From contig CACKBA010000003.1 of the NCBI GenBank assembly GCA_902598295.1, positions 24,544 to 88,543 of the forward strand: DNA of 64,000 nucleotides, given 5' to 3'. Numbering within the stretch: the first letter of the stretch is position 1; each line of letters opens with the position of its first letter. The notes beneath the pieces were generated by a model that saw only the letters and a program-made list of their open reading frames with translations, searched no databases and was not told where the DNA came from. The position numbers and the translations under genes were made by a program. Positions 53,963 through 63,885 of the stretch are shown in pieces. This DNA comes from an uncultured Bacteroidota bacterium (GTDB lineage Bacteria > Bacteroidota > Bacteroidia > Flavobacteriales > Flavobacteriaceae).

Positions 53963-54799
53963 TTAATAATCATTTAGTGTTTCTGGGTTTTGATTTAAAG
54001 CAATCTCAAGTTCTTTGTCGTTTGGTGCAACTCCGTGCCATTTATGTGTTCCCATCATATAGTCAACTCCATTGCCCATTACAGTTTTCATAATTATAAC
54101 AACTGGCTTACCACTAAAACATTTTTCTTTAGCTTTTATTAATGCTGCCTTAACTTCATCTATATCGTTTCCATTCTCTAAATTAATTGTTAACCAACCA
54201 AAACTTTTGAATTTTGACTCAATATTTCCCAAATCTAAAACATCTTTTAAATCACCATCAATTTGTTTATTGTTATTGTCTATTGTACAAATCAAATTAT
54301 CAACTTTATTTGCAGCGGCATACATGATTGCTTCCCAGTTTTGTCCCTCTTGTAGTTCACCATCTCCATGTAGGCTATATACAATATTTTTTTCTCCATT
54401 CATTTTCTTTGTTAGTGCTGCTCCGATAGATACAGATAAACCTTGTCCTAAAGAACCACTGGCAATTCTAATTCCCGGAAGACCTTCATGGGTTGTTGGA
54501 TGTCCCTGTAACCTTGAGTTAATATCTCTAAAGGTTGATAACTCTTCAATTGGAAAGTACCCAGATCTAGCTAATACACTATAAAATACGGGTGAAATGT
54601 GACCGTTGGATAAAAAAAAGAGGTCCTCATCAAAACCATTCATATCAAAACCATCCTTTCTTTTCATTATTTGAAAAAATAAGACAACCAAAAATTCAGT
54701 ACAACCAAGCGATCCCCCAGGGTGTCCGGAGTTGTTTGAATGAACCATTCTAACAATATCTCTTCTAACTTGAAAAATTAATTTCTGGGTGGTTGTCAT
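53963..54799 (-). CDS. Transketolase, N-terminal subunit
   Basis: A 278-residue thiamine diphosphate-binding subunit. NNSGHPGGSLGCTEFLV, SNGHISPVFYSVL, GSLGQGLSVSIGAAL, GDGELQEGQNWEA with the metal-binding Asp and IDNNNKQIDG are transketolase blocks; KWHGVAPND closes the domain. First gene of the pair; divergent from tgt by 91 bases. Confidence 0.94.
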   Translation of the reverse strand: MTTTQKLIFQVRRDIVRMVHSNNSGHPGGSLGCTEFLVVLFFQIMKRKDGFDMNGFDEDLFFLSNGHISPVFYSVLARSGYFPIEELSTFRDINSRLQGHPTTHEGLPGIRIASGSLGQGLSVSIGAALTKKMNGEKNIVYSLHGDGELQEGQNWEAIMYAAANKVDNLICTIDNNNKQIDGDLKDVLDLGNIESKFKSFGWLTINLENGNDIDEVKAALIKAKEKCFSGKPVVIIMKTVMGNGVDYMMGTHKWHGVAPNDKELEIALNQNPETLNDY

Positions 54800-54878
54800 A
54801 CTATGAAAATATTGATTTATAGCTACTAATCAGTAAATCTTTATCAAACTTATTAACTTTTGTGATATTATATATTAA

Positions 54879-54886
54879 TATATTTG
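54879..54886 (+). promoter_or_regulatory. Candidate -7 box of tgt
   Basis: TATATTTG matches TAnnTTTG and ends 4 bases before the GTG start of tgt. A TTTG lies 16 bases upstream (54859-54862), slightly closer than the usual 19. Transcription would begin at about the start codon. Confidence 0.5.
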
Positions 54887-54890
54887 AAAA

Positions 54891-56021
54891 GTGCACTTCA
54901 AAATTATAAAAAAAGATATAAAAACTAGGGCGAGGGTAGGGGAAATCACGTTAAATGGTAGAAAAATAAATACTCCAATTTTTATGCCTGTTGCAACATC
55001 TGCAGCCATAAAAGGTCTACATAATAGAGATTTGGTAGAATCGTCTGACCCAGATATTTTACTAGCCAATACTTATCACTTGTACCTTCGTCCAGGTGAC
55101 GAAATAATAAAAAAATCTGGCGGAATTCATGATTTTATGTCGTGGGACAAAAATATTTTGACAGACAGTGGGGGGTATCAAGTTTATTCTCTCTCAGCCA
55201 ATAGAAAAATTGAAGAGGAAGGTGTAAAATTTAAATCTCATATTGATGGTTCATATCACTTTTTTAGTCCAGAGAAAGCAATACAAATTCAAAAAAATAT
55301 TGGAGCAGATATAATTATGGCTTTTGATGAATGTACCCCATATCCTTGTAAAAAAGATTATGCTAGAAAATCAATGAATTTAACGCACAGGTGGCTTCAA
55401 AGGTGTATAAATGAATTTCAAAAGAAAAGCGAAAACCCCGTAAGAAATCAGTTTTTATTTCCTATAGTTCAAGGCAGTGTTTACAGTGACCTGAGATCTG
55501 AATCAGCAGAATTTATTTCCTCGATGGATTTACCAGGCAATGCCATTGGAGGTCTGTCAGTAGGTGAACCTCACGATTTAATGTATGAGATGTGTGAGAT
55601 AGTATGTAATAAACTACCTGAAACTAAACCCAGATACTTGATGGGAGTTGGAACACCAAAAAATATTTTAGAAAATATATCTTTGGGTGTTGACATGTTT
55701 GATTGCGTAATGCCCACAAGAAATGCAAGAAATGGTATGCTTTTTACATCAGAGGGAAAAATCAATATAAAAAATGAAAAATGGAAAAAAGACTTTTCTC
55801 AAATAGATCCAAATGGAACAACTTTTGTCGACACTCAATATTCAAAAGCTTACTTACGTCATCTTTTTTCAATAAACGAGAATTTAGGCAAACAAATTGC
55901 AACAATACATAATTTAGGTTTTTACAGTTGGATTATAAAAAAAACAAAAGAGAAAATTTTAGATGGTAATTTTGAAAAGTGGAAAAACATAATGGTTAAA
56001 AAATTAGATAACAAGTTATAA
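54891..56021 (+). CDS. tgt: tRNA-guanine transglycosylase, zinc ligands missing
   Basis: Exchanges guanine 34 for preQ1 in tRNAs with GUN anticodons. A 376-residue TIM-barrel enzyme: LANTYHLYLRPGDEIIKK, LTDSGGYQVYSL (catalytic Asp), GGLSVGEPHDLM and GVDMFDCVMPTRNARNG (nucleophile Asp). The zinc site, CxCxxC before the SRAYLxHL block in Escherichia, is TFVDTQYSKAYLRHL here (311-325) with no cysteine; the His in ATIHNLGFY is kept. GTG start at 54891. Stop shares one base with the next ATG. Confidence 0.95.
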   Translation: MHFKIIKKDIKTRARVGEITLNGRKINTPIFMPVATSAAIKGLHNRDLVESSDPDILLANTYHLYLRPGDEIIKKSGGIHDFMSWDKNILTDSGGYQVYSLSANRKIEEEGVKFKSHIDGSYHFFSPEKAIQIQKNIGADIIMAFDECTPYPCKKDYARKSMNLTHRWLQRCINEFQKKSENPVRNQFLFPIVQGSVYSDLRSESAEFISSMDLPGNAIGGLSVGEPHDLMYEMCEIVCNKLPETKPRYLMGVGTPKNILENISLGVDMFDCVMPTRNARNGMLFTSEGKINIKNEKWKKDFSQIDPNGTTFVDTQYSKAYLRHLFSINENLGKQIATIHNLGFYSWIIKKTKEKILDGNFEKWKNIMVKKLDNKL

Positions 56022-57097
56022 TGAAAATTCTTGATAAATACATAAGTAAGCAATTTGTGAAATCATTTCTTTTTATGTTTCTTCTTTTTATCCCGATAGG
56101 TATTTTAGTTGATATATCTGAAAAAATTGATAAGTTCAAAGAACACGACTTAAGTTTTTACGAAGTTTTTAATTACTACTTGGATTTTATATGGTATTAT
56201 GGATATTTTTTATTTCCTATTTTTGTTTTTCTCGCTGTAATTTGGTTCACTTCTAAATTATCATCAAATTCTGAAGTTGTTGCAATTTTAAGCTCTGGAG
56301 TTTCTTTTAAAAGGTATTTACAACCATTTGTTACAACTTCAATTGTTATTGCAATGGTATCTGTTTTTTCAGGAATGTTTATTGTACCGCAAAAAAATAA
56401 AAACTTTACAATATTTCAGAACAAGTATTTGAGTAAAAAAAATAGAACTAATAGCCTTCAATCTGTTTACAAACAAATATCAGAAAACGAATACCTATAT
56501 GTCAGTTCATACAATAAAACTAGAAATCAGGCTTATAATTTTTCTATTGAAAAATTTAATGGTAACAAACTTCAACAAAAAATATTTGCGAGAAACATTA
56601 GATGGATTGAGAAAGATAGTTTATTTAGACTTACTGATTATTTTAAAAGAACTTTCAAAAATCAATCAGAGGAAATAGTAAGTAAAAGAATCTTTGACAC
56701 CCTTATGAATTTTAATATGTCAGATTTGGAAATTGTAAATTTTCAAGCAAAGACCTTAAATTTTTTTGAGTTAAATAGATTTATTAATAGTGAAAGAAAA
56801 AGTGGTTCACCTCTTTTAAGTAGTCATATCTTGGAAAAAAATAAACGGATAACTATACCGGTTTCAGTAATTATTTTGACAGTTTTAGCTGTTGTAGTTT
56901 CATCTTTTAAAAAAAGGGGAGGTATTGGCTTAAATTTAGCACTGGGTATAACACTTGCTTTTATTTTTGTTTTCTTTGACAAATTTTTTTCAGTTTTAGT
57001 AACTGAGTCAAATTTAAATCCTTACGTAGGAGCTTGGATACCCAATTTAATTTTTGCATTAGTCACTGCATATATTGTCAAATTATCATTAAAATAA
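56021..57097 (+). CDS. LptF/LptG family permease (YjgP/YjgQ)
   Basis: A 358-residue inner-membrane protein with six helices, three at each end (about 12-30, 55-80, 95-118 and 275-355) around a periplasmic domain of about 150 residues. LDKYISKQFVKSFLFM, VVAILSSGVSFKRYL and GIGLNLALGI are YjgP/YjgQ blocks. It is part of the lipopolysaccharide transport complex LptBFG. TAATG overlap with tgt, an arrangement common in Bacteroidota. Confidence 0.92.
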   Translation: MKILDKYISKQFVKSFLFMFLLFIPIGILVDISEKIDKFKEHDLSFYEVFNYYLDFIWYYGYFLFPIFVFLAVIWFTSKLSSNSEVVAILSSGVSFKRYLQPFVTTSIVIAMVSVFSGMFIVPQKNKNFTIFQNKYLSKKNRTNSLQSVYKQISENEYLYVSSYNKTRNQAYNFSIEKFNGNKLQQKIFARNIRWIEKDSLFRLTDYFKRTFKNQSEEIVSKRIFDTLMNFNMSDLEIVNFQAKTLNFFELNRFINSERKSGSPLLSSHILEKNKRITIPVSVIILTVLAVVVSSFKKRGGIGLNLALGITLAFIFVFFDKFFSVLVTESNLNPYVGAWIPNLIFALVTAYIVKLSLK

Positions 57098-57122
57098 AGT
57101 TTGTTGATGTATATTTATAATA

Positions 57123-58076
57123 ATGGAATATCTAGATTTTGAGTTGCCTTTAAAAGATTTGAATGAGCAATTAGAAAATTGTAAAAAATTAGGAGATGAT
57201 GGCAAGGTTGACGTAAAGGATATGTTGAAGGAAATTAAGTCACAGATAGTTTTAAAAAAAAAAGAAATTTACGAATCATTAACCCCATGGCAAAGAGTCC
57301 AACTCTCCAGGCATCCATCTAGACCTTATACTCTCGACTACATAGAAAATATGACATCCAATAATTTTCTAGAGCTTCATGGAGATAGAAATATATCGGA
57401 TGATAAGGCTATGATTGGAGGACTAGGTAAATTAAATAATCAAACTTTTATGTTTATTGGTCAGCAAAAGGGAAATAATATTAAAAGTAGACAGTATAGA
57501 AACTTTGGAATGGCTAATCCCGAAGGTTACAGAAAGGCATTAAGACTGATGAAGTTGGCCGAAAAATTTTCACTTCCAATCGTAACTCTAATTGATACAC
57601 CAGGTGCTTATCCAGGAATAGAAGCAGAAGAAAAGGGGCAGGCAGAGGCAATAGCAAGAAATTTATATGAAATGTTTAAAATAAGAACTCAAATTATTGT
57701 TGTTGTTATTGGTGAGGGTGCTTCTGGCGGTGCTCTTGGAATTGGAGTTGGTGACAAAATAATGATGTTAGAAAATACATGGTATTCTGTCATATCACCT
57801 GAATCATGTTCTTCAATTTTATGGAGAAGTTGGGATCATAAAGAACAAGCTGCTGAGGCATTAAAGTTGACACCAATGGATATGAAAAAAAATAAATTAA
57901 TTGATAAAATCATTAAGGAGCCCCTTGGTGGAGCTCATCAGAATCCAGGAAAAATATACAACTCTCTCAAAAAAGTAATTATAAATACATTTAATGAACT
58001 CAAGAAACAAAGTATTAATGAATTGTTAAAAAAAAGAATGGCAAGGTTCACAGACATAGGTGTATACAGTGATTAA
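57123..58076 (+). CDS. accA: Acetyl-CoA carboxylase carboxyltransferase, alpha subunit
   Basis: Part of the enzyme that makes malonyl-CoA, the first step of fatty-acid synthesis. A 317-residue protein: [16 protein letters not shown] at the N-terminus, [46 protein letters not shown] and [15 protein letters not shown]. The beta subunit accD is not adjacent. 25 bases after the permease gene. Confidence 0.96.
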   Translation: MEYLDFELPLKDLNEQLENCKKLGDDGKVDVKDMLKEIKSQIVLKKKEIYESLTPWQRVQLSRHPSRPYTLDYIENMTSNNFLELHGDRNISDDKAMIGGLGKLNNQTFMFIGQQKGNNIKSRQYRNFGMANPEGYRKALRLMKLAEKFSLPIVTLIDTPGAYPGIEAEEKGQAEAIARNLYEMFKIRTQIIVVVIGEGASGGALGIGVGDKIMMLENTWYSVISPESCSSILWRSWDHKEQAAEALKLTPMDMKKNKLIDKIIKEPLGGAHQNPGKIYNSLKKVIINTFNELKKQSINELLKKRMARFTDIGVYSD

Positions 58077-58178
58077 TTTTGCACTATTAACAATTTTCTA
58101 ATAATTATTAACAAATAATGTTTGTTTGTTTTAGTTTAAATTTTCATAAATAATTTTTTATTTTTTTATGTTAGATAC

Positions 58179-59696
58179 GTGAAAAGGATTTCCAATACAA
58201 ATGTTAATCAGTATGGCGAAAATGCCTCCGTTTTTTCCCTTCAGAAAGGTAAATTACCACCACAAGCTATTGATTTAGAAGAAGTTGTATTAGGTGCTAT
58301 GATGATTGATAAAAAGGGAGTAGATGAAGTTATTGATATTCTTCAACCTGAAGCTTTCTACAAAGAAAGTCATCAATTAATATTCAATGCAATTATTAGT
58401 TTATTTGAAAAGCAGGAACCTATAGATATTAAGACTGTATCTTTTCAATTAAAAAAAGATGGTACTTTGAACTCTGTTGGGGGAGATTACTATCTCATTG
58501 AATTATCACAAAAAGTATCATCATCTGCCCACATAGAATTTCACTCAAGAATTATTTTACAAAAATTTATACAACGTAAGCTTATTTCCATTTCAAATGA
58601 GATAATTGAAGATTCATATGATGAAACTTCTGATGTTTTTGATTTATTGGATAAGGCAGAATCAAAAATATATGATATTTCCCAACGAAATTTGAAAAAA
58701 AATACTCAATCTGCAGAGGACTTGGTTTTGGCAGCAAAGAAAAAAATAGAGGAAATATCAAAAAAAGAGGGTTTGAGTGGTATAGCTTCAGGATTTGGCG
58801 AAATTGACAGATTAACATCAGGATGGCAACCAAGTGATTTAATTATTGTTGCAGCAAGACCAGGGATGGGTAAAACTGCATTTACGTTATCAATGGCTAG
58901 AAATATCACAGTTGAAAATAATATTCCTGTCGCTTTTTTCTCATTGGAAATGTCTGCAATACAGTTGATAACCCGTTTAATCTCCTCTGAAACTGGCCTT
59001 AATTCAGAAAAATTAAGAACTGGTAAGTTAGAAAAGTTTGAGTGGGAATTATTAAATGTAAAAGTAACTGATCTTGAGAGCGCTCCTCTTTATATTGATG
59101 ATACTCCCTCATTATCAATTTTTGAATTAAGAGCTAAAGCAAGAAGGTTATCTTCTCAGTTTGGCATAAAACTTATTGTCGTAGATTATCTTCAGCTTAT
59201 GACACTGGGTTCAAGTCAAAAATCTGGAAATAGGGAACAAGAAATATCTACTATTTCAAGAAATTTAAAAGCTCTAGCAAAGGAACTTGATATTCCAATT
59301 ATTGCTCTTTCCCAATTATCTAGAGCTGTAGAATTGAGAGGTGGTACAAAAAGACCAATCCTTTCTGACTTGAGAGAATCTGGTGCAATAGAACAAGATG
59401 CTGATATTGTATCCTTCCTATATAGACCAGAATATTATAAAATTGATGAATGGGATGATGAGGAAAGATCTCCAGCACTAGGTCAGGCAGAATTCATTGT
59501 TGCTAAACACAGAAATGGAGGTCTTAGTTCTATAAAACTTAAATTTATCAACTCTCTTGGTAAATTTGAAAATCTTTCTGCTTTTGAAAACCCCTTTGAA
59601 TATCAGTCAAAAATTAACAAGGATAAAAAAGTAAATCCTGACCAAGCATTTGAAAGTGGTGCATATAGATCTGAGGATGAAGAAGATTTATTTTAA
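58179..59696 (+). CDS. dnaB: Replicative DNA helicase
   Basis: Hexameric helicase that unwinds the fork. A 505-residue protein with the N-terminal helical domain ([18 protein letters not shown]), linker and RecA-like domain: Walker A ARPGMGKT (226-233), Walker [19 protein letters not shown] and [16 protein letters not shown] start at 58179. The upstream gap of 102 bases is very AT-rich with several TTTG words but no clear promoter. The 3' end overlaps rplT by 9 bases tail to tail. Confidence 0.97.
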   Translation: MKRISNTNVNQYGENASVFSLQKGKLPPQAIDLEEVVLGAMMIDKKGVDEVIDILQPEAFYKESHQLIFNAIISLFEKQEPIDIKTVSFQLKKDGTLNSVGGDYYLIELSQKVSSSAHIEFHSRIILQKFIQRKLISISNEIIEDSYDETSDVFDLLDKAESKIYDISQRNLKKNTQSAEDLVLAAKKKIEEISKKEGLSGIASGFGEIDRLTSGWQPSDLIIVAARPGMGKTAFTLSMARNITVENNIPVAFFSLEMSAIQLITRLISSETGLNSEKLRTGKLEKFEWELLNVKVTDLESAPLYIDDTPSLSIFELRAKARRLSSQFGIKLIVVDYLQLMTLGSSQKSGNREQEISTISRNLKALAKELDIPIIALSQLSRAVELRGGTKRPILSDLRESGAIEQDADIVSFLYRPEYYKIDEWDDEERSPALGQAEFIVAKHRNGGLSSIKLKFINSLGKFENLSAFENPFEYQSKINKDKKVNPDQAFESGAYRSEDEEDLF

Positions 59697-60032
59697 GTTC
59701 TTAATCAATTTAGAAAACCTTTCAGAATCATTCATAGCCATATCGGCCAAAACTTTCCTGTTTATATCTATTTTATTTACTTTTAATTTATGAACTAGTT
59801 CTGAGTATGAAAGTCCATTTTGTCTAGCTGCAGCATTAATTCTAAGAATCCACAGTGACCTAAAACTTCTTTTCTTGTTTCTTCTGTCTCTGTAAGCATA
59901 TGTTAAAGCTTTTTCAACAGCATTTTTTGCGACTGTATAAACATTTTTTCTTCTACCAAAGTAACCTTTAGCTTCTTTTAGTATTTTTTTTCTTTTTCTT
60001 CTTGATGCAACTGAGTTTACTGATCTTGACAT
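59688..60032 (-). CDS. rplT: Ribosomal protein L20
   Basis: A 114-residue basic protein needed for early large-subunit assembly. [20 protein letters not shown] and [18 protein letters not shown] are L20 signatures. It ends the infC-rpmI-rplT operon, 65 bases after rpmI, where a leader for L20 autoregulation might lie. Confidence 0.97.
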   Translation of the reverse strand: MSRSVNSVASRRKRKKILKEAKGYFGRRKNVYTVAKNAVEKALTYAYRDRRNKKRSFRSLWILRINAAARQNGLSYSELVHKLKVNKIDINRKVLADMAMNDSERFSKLIKNLK

Positions 60033-60097
60033 ATTTTTATTTTTTTGACTTAGGTGTTATTATTAAACTTATACCTTTTGTCTGGTTAAACTATTAT

Positions 60098-60295
60098 TTA
60101 TTTTAGTCTGAGTTGTTTTTTTATGCTGTTCAAATCACTATCACTAACCAGACCATCATGAGTGAGCTTTAACTTTCTCTTTTTAGATTTCTTAGTTAAT
60201 ATATGGTTTTTAAATGCGTGTTTTCTTTTTATTTTACCACTGCCAGTTACTTTAAACCTCTTTTTGGCACTGGATTTAGTTTTCATTTTACTCAT
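60098..60295 (-). CDS. rpmI: Ribosomal protein L35
   Basis: A 65-residue basic protein. [20 protein letters not shown] and [14 protein letters not shown] are L35 signatures. Only three bases from the infC stop. Confidence 0.96.
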   Translation of the reverse strand: MSKMKTKSSAKKRFKVTGSGKIKRKHAFKNHILTKKSKKRKLKLTHDGLVSDSDLNSIKKQLRLK

Positions 60296-60298
60296 GGA

Positions 60299-60859
60299 CT
60301 ATTTCTTTACTTTTTTTGGGCTCACAAACATAATCATTTTTTTTCCTTCTAGCACAGGCAATTGTTCAACTTTTCCATATTCCTCCAATTCTTGCGCTAA
60401 TTTTAATAATAAAATTTGTCCCTGTTCTTTAAAAATGATTGATCTACCTTTAAAAAAAACAAATGCTTTTAGTTTTGCACCATCTTCTAAAAATTTTATC
60501 GCGTGCTTTTTCTTGAACTCGTAGTCATGAATATCAGTTTGAGGACCAAATCTGATTTCTTTTACAACTACCTTTTGAGTTTTTGCTTTTAGATATTTTT
60601 CTCTTTTCTTTTGATCATATAAAAACTTTTTATAATCCATTGCTTTACACACAGGTGGAAGTGCTTTTGGAGATATCTCAACCAAGTCCGTTTCTAATGT
60701 TTTTGCAATTTGTAGAGCTTCACCGACTGGATATATTCCAACTTCAACGTTATCACCTACCAGCCTGACTTCATGGGCAGTAATCTCACCGTTAATTTTG
60801 TGAGGATTTTTTTTGATTATTCTTCCGGGTCTTTTCCCTCTTTTTCTTCTTAGTGCTAT
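60299..60859 (-). CDS. infC: Translation initiation factor IF-3 with a non-canonical start codon
   Basis: Binds the 30S subunit and checks start codons. The protein (186 residues from ATA at 60859) begins [20 protein letters not shown] and continues [20 protein letters not shown], the N-terminal domain of IF-3, then [19 protein letters not shown] and [20 protein letters not shown]. No in-frame ATG, GTG or TTG exists between the thrS stop and the TTG of TDLVEIS (60685), which would delete half the N-domain. The likely starts are ATA at 60859 or ATC at 60862, which touches the thrS stop (TAATC). IF-3 genes often use AUU to autoregulate, so a rare codon is expected. Confidence 0.93.
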   Translation of the reverse strand: MALRRKRGKRPGRIIKKNPHKINGEITAHEVRLVGDNVEVGIYPVGEALQIAKTLETDLVEISPKALPPVCKAMDYKKFLYDQKKREKYLKAKTQKVVVKEIRFGPQTDIHDYEFKKKHAIKFLEDGAKLKAFVFFKGRSIIFKEQGQILLLKLAQELEEYGKVEQLPVLEGKKMIMFVSPKKVKK

Positions 60860-60861
60860 GA

Positions 60862-62811
60862 TTATGAGTTTAGATTAATTATTTGTGATTCGTTTACTTT
60901 ATGACTAATGTATTCTGTTAGAGATTCGATTTTAATGCCACCAACTAAATCACCCCCTCTGAGCCTAATTGTCACTTCATTATTTTTAATTTCTTTGTCT
61001 CCAATTATTCCCATTATATGTGTTTTTTTCATTTCTGCTTCTAGAATTTTTTTACTAACAGTTTCATTTCTAAAATCAGTTGATGCGCGAATTTCGGCTT
61101 TTTCTAATAAATTTAAAACTTTTTGAGTGTAATTTTGGTGTTTTTCACCAACTGAAATAAGGGTAATTTGATTTGTAGCAAGCCACAGAGGAAAAACACC
61201 TGCGGTATGCTCAATTAGAATAGCAATAAATCTTTCTAAACTACCAAATGGTGCTCTATGAATCATTACAGGTCTCTCGTCTTCATTATTCTTGTTTTTG
61301 AAAGTAAGATTAAACCTCTCAGGCAAGTTATAATCTACTTGAATTGTACCTAACTGCCATTCTCTTTTTAAAGCATCTTTAACCATGAAATCAAGTTTGG
61401 GACCATAAAATGCTGCTTCACCATACTCAACTCTGTAATTAAGATTTTTTGATTTTGCAGCCTTGAGAATTGCTTTTTCAGCTAGATTCCAAATATTATC
61501 AGAGCCGATATATTTCTCCATTTTTTCCTTATCTCTTAGAGATATTTGAGCAGTAAATTCCTCAAATCCAAGAGACTTGAACACATAAAGAACTAAATCT
61601 ATTACTTTTATAAATTCGTCCAATAATTGTTCTTGAGTACAGAAAATATGTGCATCATCTTGCGTAAAACCTCTAACTCTAGTTAATCCATGCAATTCTC
61701 CACTTTGTTCATAACGATAAACTGTACCAAATTCAGCGTATCTTACTGGTAAATCTTTATAACTCCACTTACGTGAACTATATATTTCACAATGATGAGG
61801 GCAGTTCATCGGTTTTAGTAGAAACTCTTCATCCTCTTTAGGAGTTTTGATTGGAAAAAATGTGCTTTCTCCATATTTTTCATAATGCCCAGATTGAACA
61901 TATAATTTTTTGTTACCGATGTGAGGTGTTATTACCATTTCATAGCCTGCCTTTTTTTGTGCAGTTTTTAAAAATCCCTCAAGACGTGATCGAAGCTCAG
62001 TTCCTTCAGGTAACCATAATGGAAGACCCAAACCAACATTTTCTGAAAATGTAAATAATCCTAATTTTTTTCCTAAAACCCTGTGATCTCTCTTCTTGGC
62101 TTCTTCAATCAAGTGAAGATATTCTTTTAATAATTTTTCTTTTGGAAAACTGATTCCATAAATTCTGGTAAGTTGTTTATTATTTTCATCACCTCTCCAA
62201 TATGCCCCAGCAATATTTAATAGTTTAACACTCTTTATGTATTTTGTCGATGGTATATGTCCTCCTTTGCACAAATCAGTAAAATCAGCATGATCACAAA
62301 AAGTTATTTTTTCATTGCCAAGACTCTTGATTAATTCACACTTGTACTCATTTTTATGTTTTTTATAGTAACTGAGTGCATCTGAATTTGAAATTTCTCT
62401 CATGTTAAAAGAATGATTTTTTCTCGCTTCCTCAATCATTTTATTTTCGATTTTAGAAAAATCATTTTCAGAAAAGGTTGAGTTTTGGAAATCAACATCA
62501 TAATAAAAACCATTTTCAATTGCAGGTCCAATTGTTAATTTGGATTTGGGAAATAAATCAAGGATAACCTGTGCTAGAAGATGCGCGGTAGAATGCCAAA
62601 AAGCCTTTTTTCCTTCATCATCATCCCATTTGAAAAATTTTATATTTCCATCGGCAAAAAGTTTTGTTTTAGTTTCAATGATTTCATTATTATATTCTAC
62701 ACTCAAAACATCTCTAGCTAATGCAGGACTAATTTTTTCGGCTATTTCAAATGGAGTTATTCCATCATCATAACTTAACTCTTTACCATCTGGAAATTTT
62801 ACTTTAATCAT
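60862..62811 (-). CDS. thrS: Threonyl-tRNA synthetase
   Basis: Charges tRNA-Thr. A 649-residue protein: N-terminal TGS domain ([20 protein letters not shown]), editing domain with [11 protein letters not shown] (HxxxH), catalytic core with the zinc ligand in [11 protein letters not shown], motif 2 [20 protein letters not shown], motif 3 [13 protein letters not shown] and anticodon domain. The ATG at 62811 gives the family N-terminus; the frame extends 14 residues further without support. It overlaps the DUF6095 gene by 8 bases. Confidence 0.97.
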   Translation of the reverse strand: MIKVKFPDGKELSYDDGITPFEIAEKISPALARDVLSVEYNNEIIETKTKLFADGNIKFFKWDDDEGKKAFWHSTAHLLAQVILDLFPKSKLTIGPAIENGFYYDVDFQNSTFSENDFSKIENKMIEEARKNHSFNMREISNSDALSYYKKHKNEYKCELIKSLGNEKITFCDHADFTDLCKGGHIPSTKYIKSVKLLNIAGAYWRGDENNKQLTRIYGISFPKEKLLKEYLHLIEEAKKRDHRVLGKKLGLFTFSENVGLGLPLWLPEGTELRSRLEGFLKTAQKKAGYEMVITPHIGNKKLYVQSGHYEKYGESTFFPIKTPKEDEEFLLKPMNCPHHCEIYSSRKWSYKDLPVRYAEFGTVYRYEQSGELHGLTRVRGFTQDDAHIFCTQEQLLDEFIKVIDLVLYVFKSLGFEEFTAQISLRDKEKMEKYIGSDNIWNLAEKAILKAAKSKNLNYRVEYGEAAFYGPKLDFMVKDALKREWQLGTIQVDYNLPERFNLTFKNKNNEDERPVMIHRAPFGSLERFIAILIEHTAGVFPLWLATNQITLISVGEKHQNYTQKVLNLLEKAEIRASTDFRNETVSKKILEAEMKKTHIMGIIGDKEIKNNEVTIRLRGGDLVGGIKIESLTEYISHKVNESQIINLNS

Positions 62812-63043
62812 TTTTAAAATTATTATACTCTTTTTCAGATAAGGTTCTAACAATTATCATTATTCCTGAATAAAGTAAATATACTGCCATTAAGCAAAAA
62901 ATCGTTCCTAAAATTAAAACAAAATAATAAAATTCATGACCCTCGTTTTTAAAAGCAGAAAATACAACAGTTGGTCCTAAAAACATGAAGAACAAACTTA
63001 TGAGTAAACGATTAAAACCTTTTGACAAATAATTTTTTTTCAA
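62804..63043 (-). CDS. DUF6095 small membrane protein
   Basis: A 79-residue protein with two transmembrane helices (about residues 12-30 and 40-66). KGFNRLLISLFFMFLGPTVV and AFKNEGHEFYYFVLILGTIF match DUF6095, a Flavobacteriia family of unknown function that often sits just upstream of thrS. It overlaps lgt by four bases and thrS by eight. Confidence 0.78.
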   Translation of the reverse strand: MKKNYLSKGFNRLLISLFFMFLGPTVVFSAFKNEGHEFYYFVLILGTIFCLMAVYLLYSGIMIIVRTLSEKEYNNFKND

Positions 63044-63867
63044 ATCCTAGTTGAATTACTTCTCAGAAGTAGTATTAAACCAATAAACATAAAAGGAATA
63101 CTTAGCCATTGGCCAGTGCTAAGTAATCCAAGATAGCTCTCTATCCCTCCTTGACTTTCTTTTACATATTCCACAATAAATCTGACACCAAATAAAAAGA
63201 TTAAGAAAAATCCAAAAAAGAATCCTTTTTTATCGATTAGTTTTGTCTTGTTATACAGTGTATACAAAATTATAAATAGAATTAAATACCCCAATGATTC
63301 GTAAAGTTGAGCAGGATGTCTTGGTAAATTCTCAGATCTATTTAAAAAAATAACACCATAATTTGAGTTTGTATAGTTTCCTACAATTTCAGAATTGAAA
63401 AAATTACCAATTCTAACTAACATTCCACCCAGTGCAACAACAATAACAAGCCTATCAAAAATCCATAATACAGACTCATATTTATATTTTATCTTATAAA
63501 TAATTATCGATAAAATGATTCCAATAGTTGCACCATGACTTGATAGACCCCTGTATCCAACGAAATTCCAACCATTTTCATCAATTTTTATAGGCAGAAA
63601 TATTTCTAATAAATTGTTTTGAAAATATTCCCAATTATAAAAAAAAACTTCACCAAGTCTTGCACCTATGAGAGTACCAAGAACCATATGGACAAGAAAA
63701 GGATCTAGCAGTTTTAGATCTTTATTTTCTTTAACATAAATTTTTTCCATTAGTTTGTATCCAGCAAAAAAAGCTAACAAAAACATGAGGCTGTACCAAT
63801 AAATTGTTATCGGTCCAAAGCTTATTATAGATTCGCTTAAATTATGATTAAAAATTAATTCATCCAT
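63040..63867 (-). CDS. lgt: Prolipoprotein diacylglyceryl transferase
   Basis: First enzyme of lipoprotein maturation; moves a diacylglyceryl group to the lipobox Cys, in the inner membrane. A 275-residue protein with about seven helices; LGTLIGARLGEVFFYNWEYF, HGATIGI (H-G motif) and LVRIGNFFNSEIVGNYT (the Lgt signature with Arg and Asn) and RHPAQLYES are conserved. At least two lipoproteins in this window would be its substrates. Confidence 0.95.
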   Translation of the reverse strand: MDELIFNHNLSESIISFGPITIYWYSLMFLLAFFAGYKLMEKIYVKENKDLKLLDPFLVHMVLGTLIGARLGEVFFYNWEYFQNNLLEIFLPIKIDENGWNFVGYRGLSSHGATIGIILSIIIYKIKYKYESVLWIFDRLVIVVALGGMLVRIGNFFNSEIVGNYTNSNYGVIFLNRSENLPRHPAQLYESLGYLILFIILYTLYNKTKLIDKKGFFFGFFLIFLFGVRFIVEYVKESQGGIESYLGLLSTGQWLSIPFMFIGLILLLRSNSTRI

Positions 63868-63885
63868 ACATTCAAATATAGTTTA

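Noticed and set aside
54072-54584. 170-codon open frame opposite the transketolase N-terminal subunit
   Set aside because: Fully antisense to a strongly conserved gene; the composition is that of a shadow frame and it matches no family.
58077-58178. Possible origin-like AT-rich stretch before dnaB with TTAACAAT/TTATTAACA words
   Set aside because: No cluster of DnaA boxes (TTATCCACA-like) and no dnaA or gyrB neighbour; just an AT-rich promoter region.
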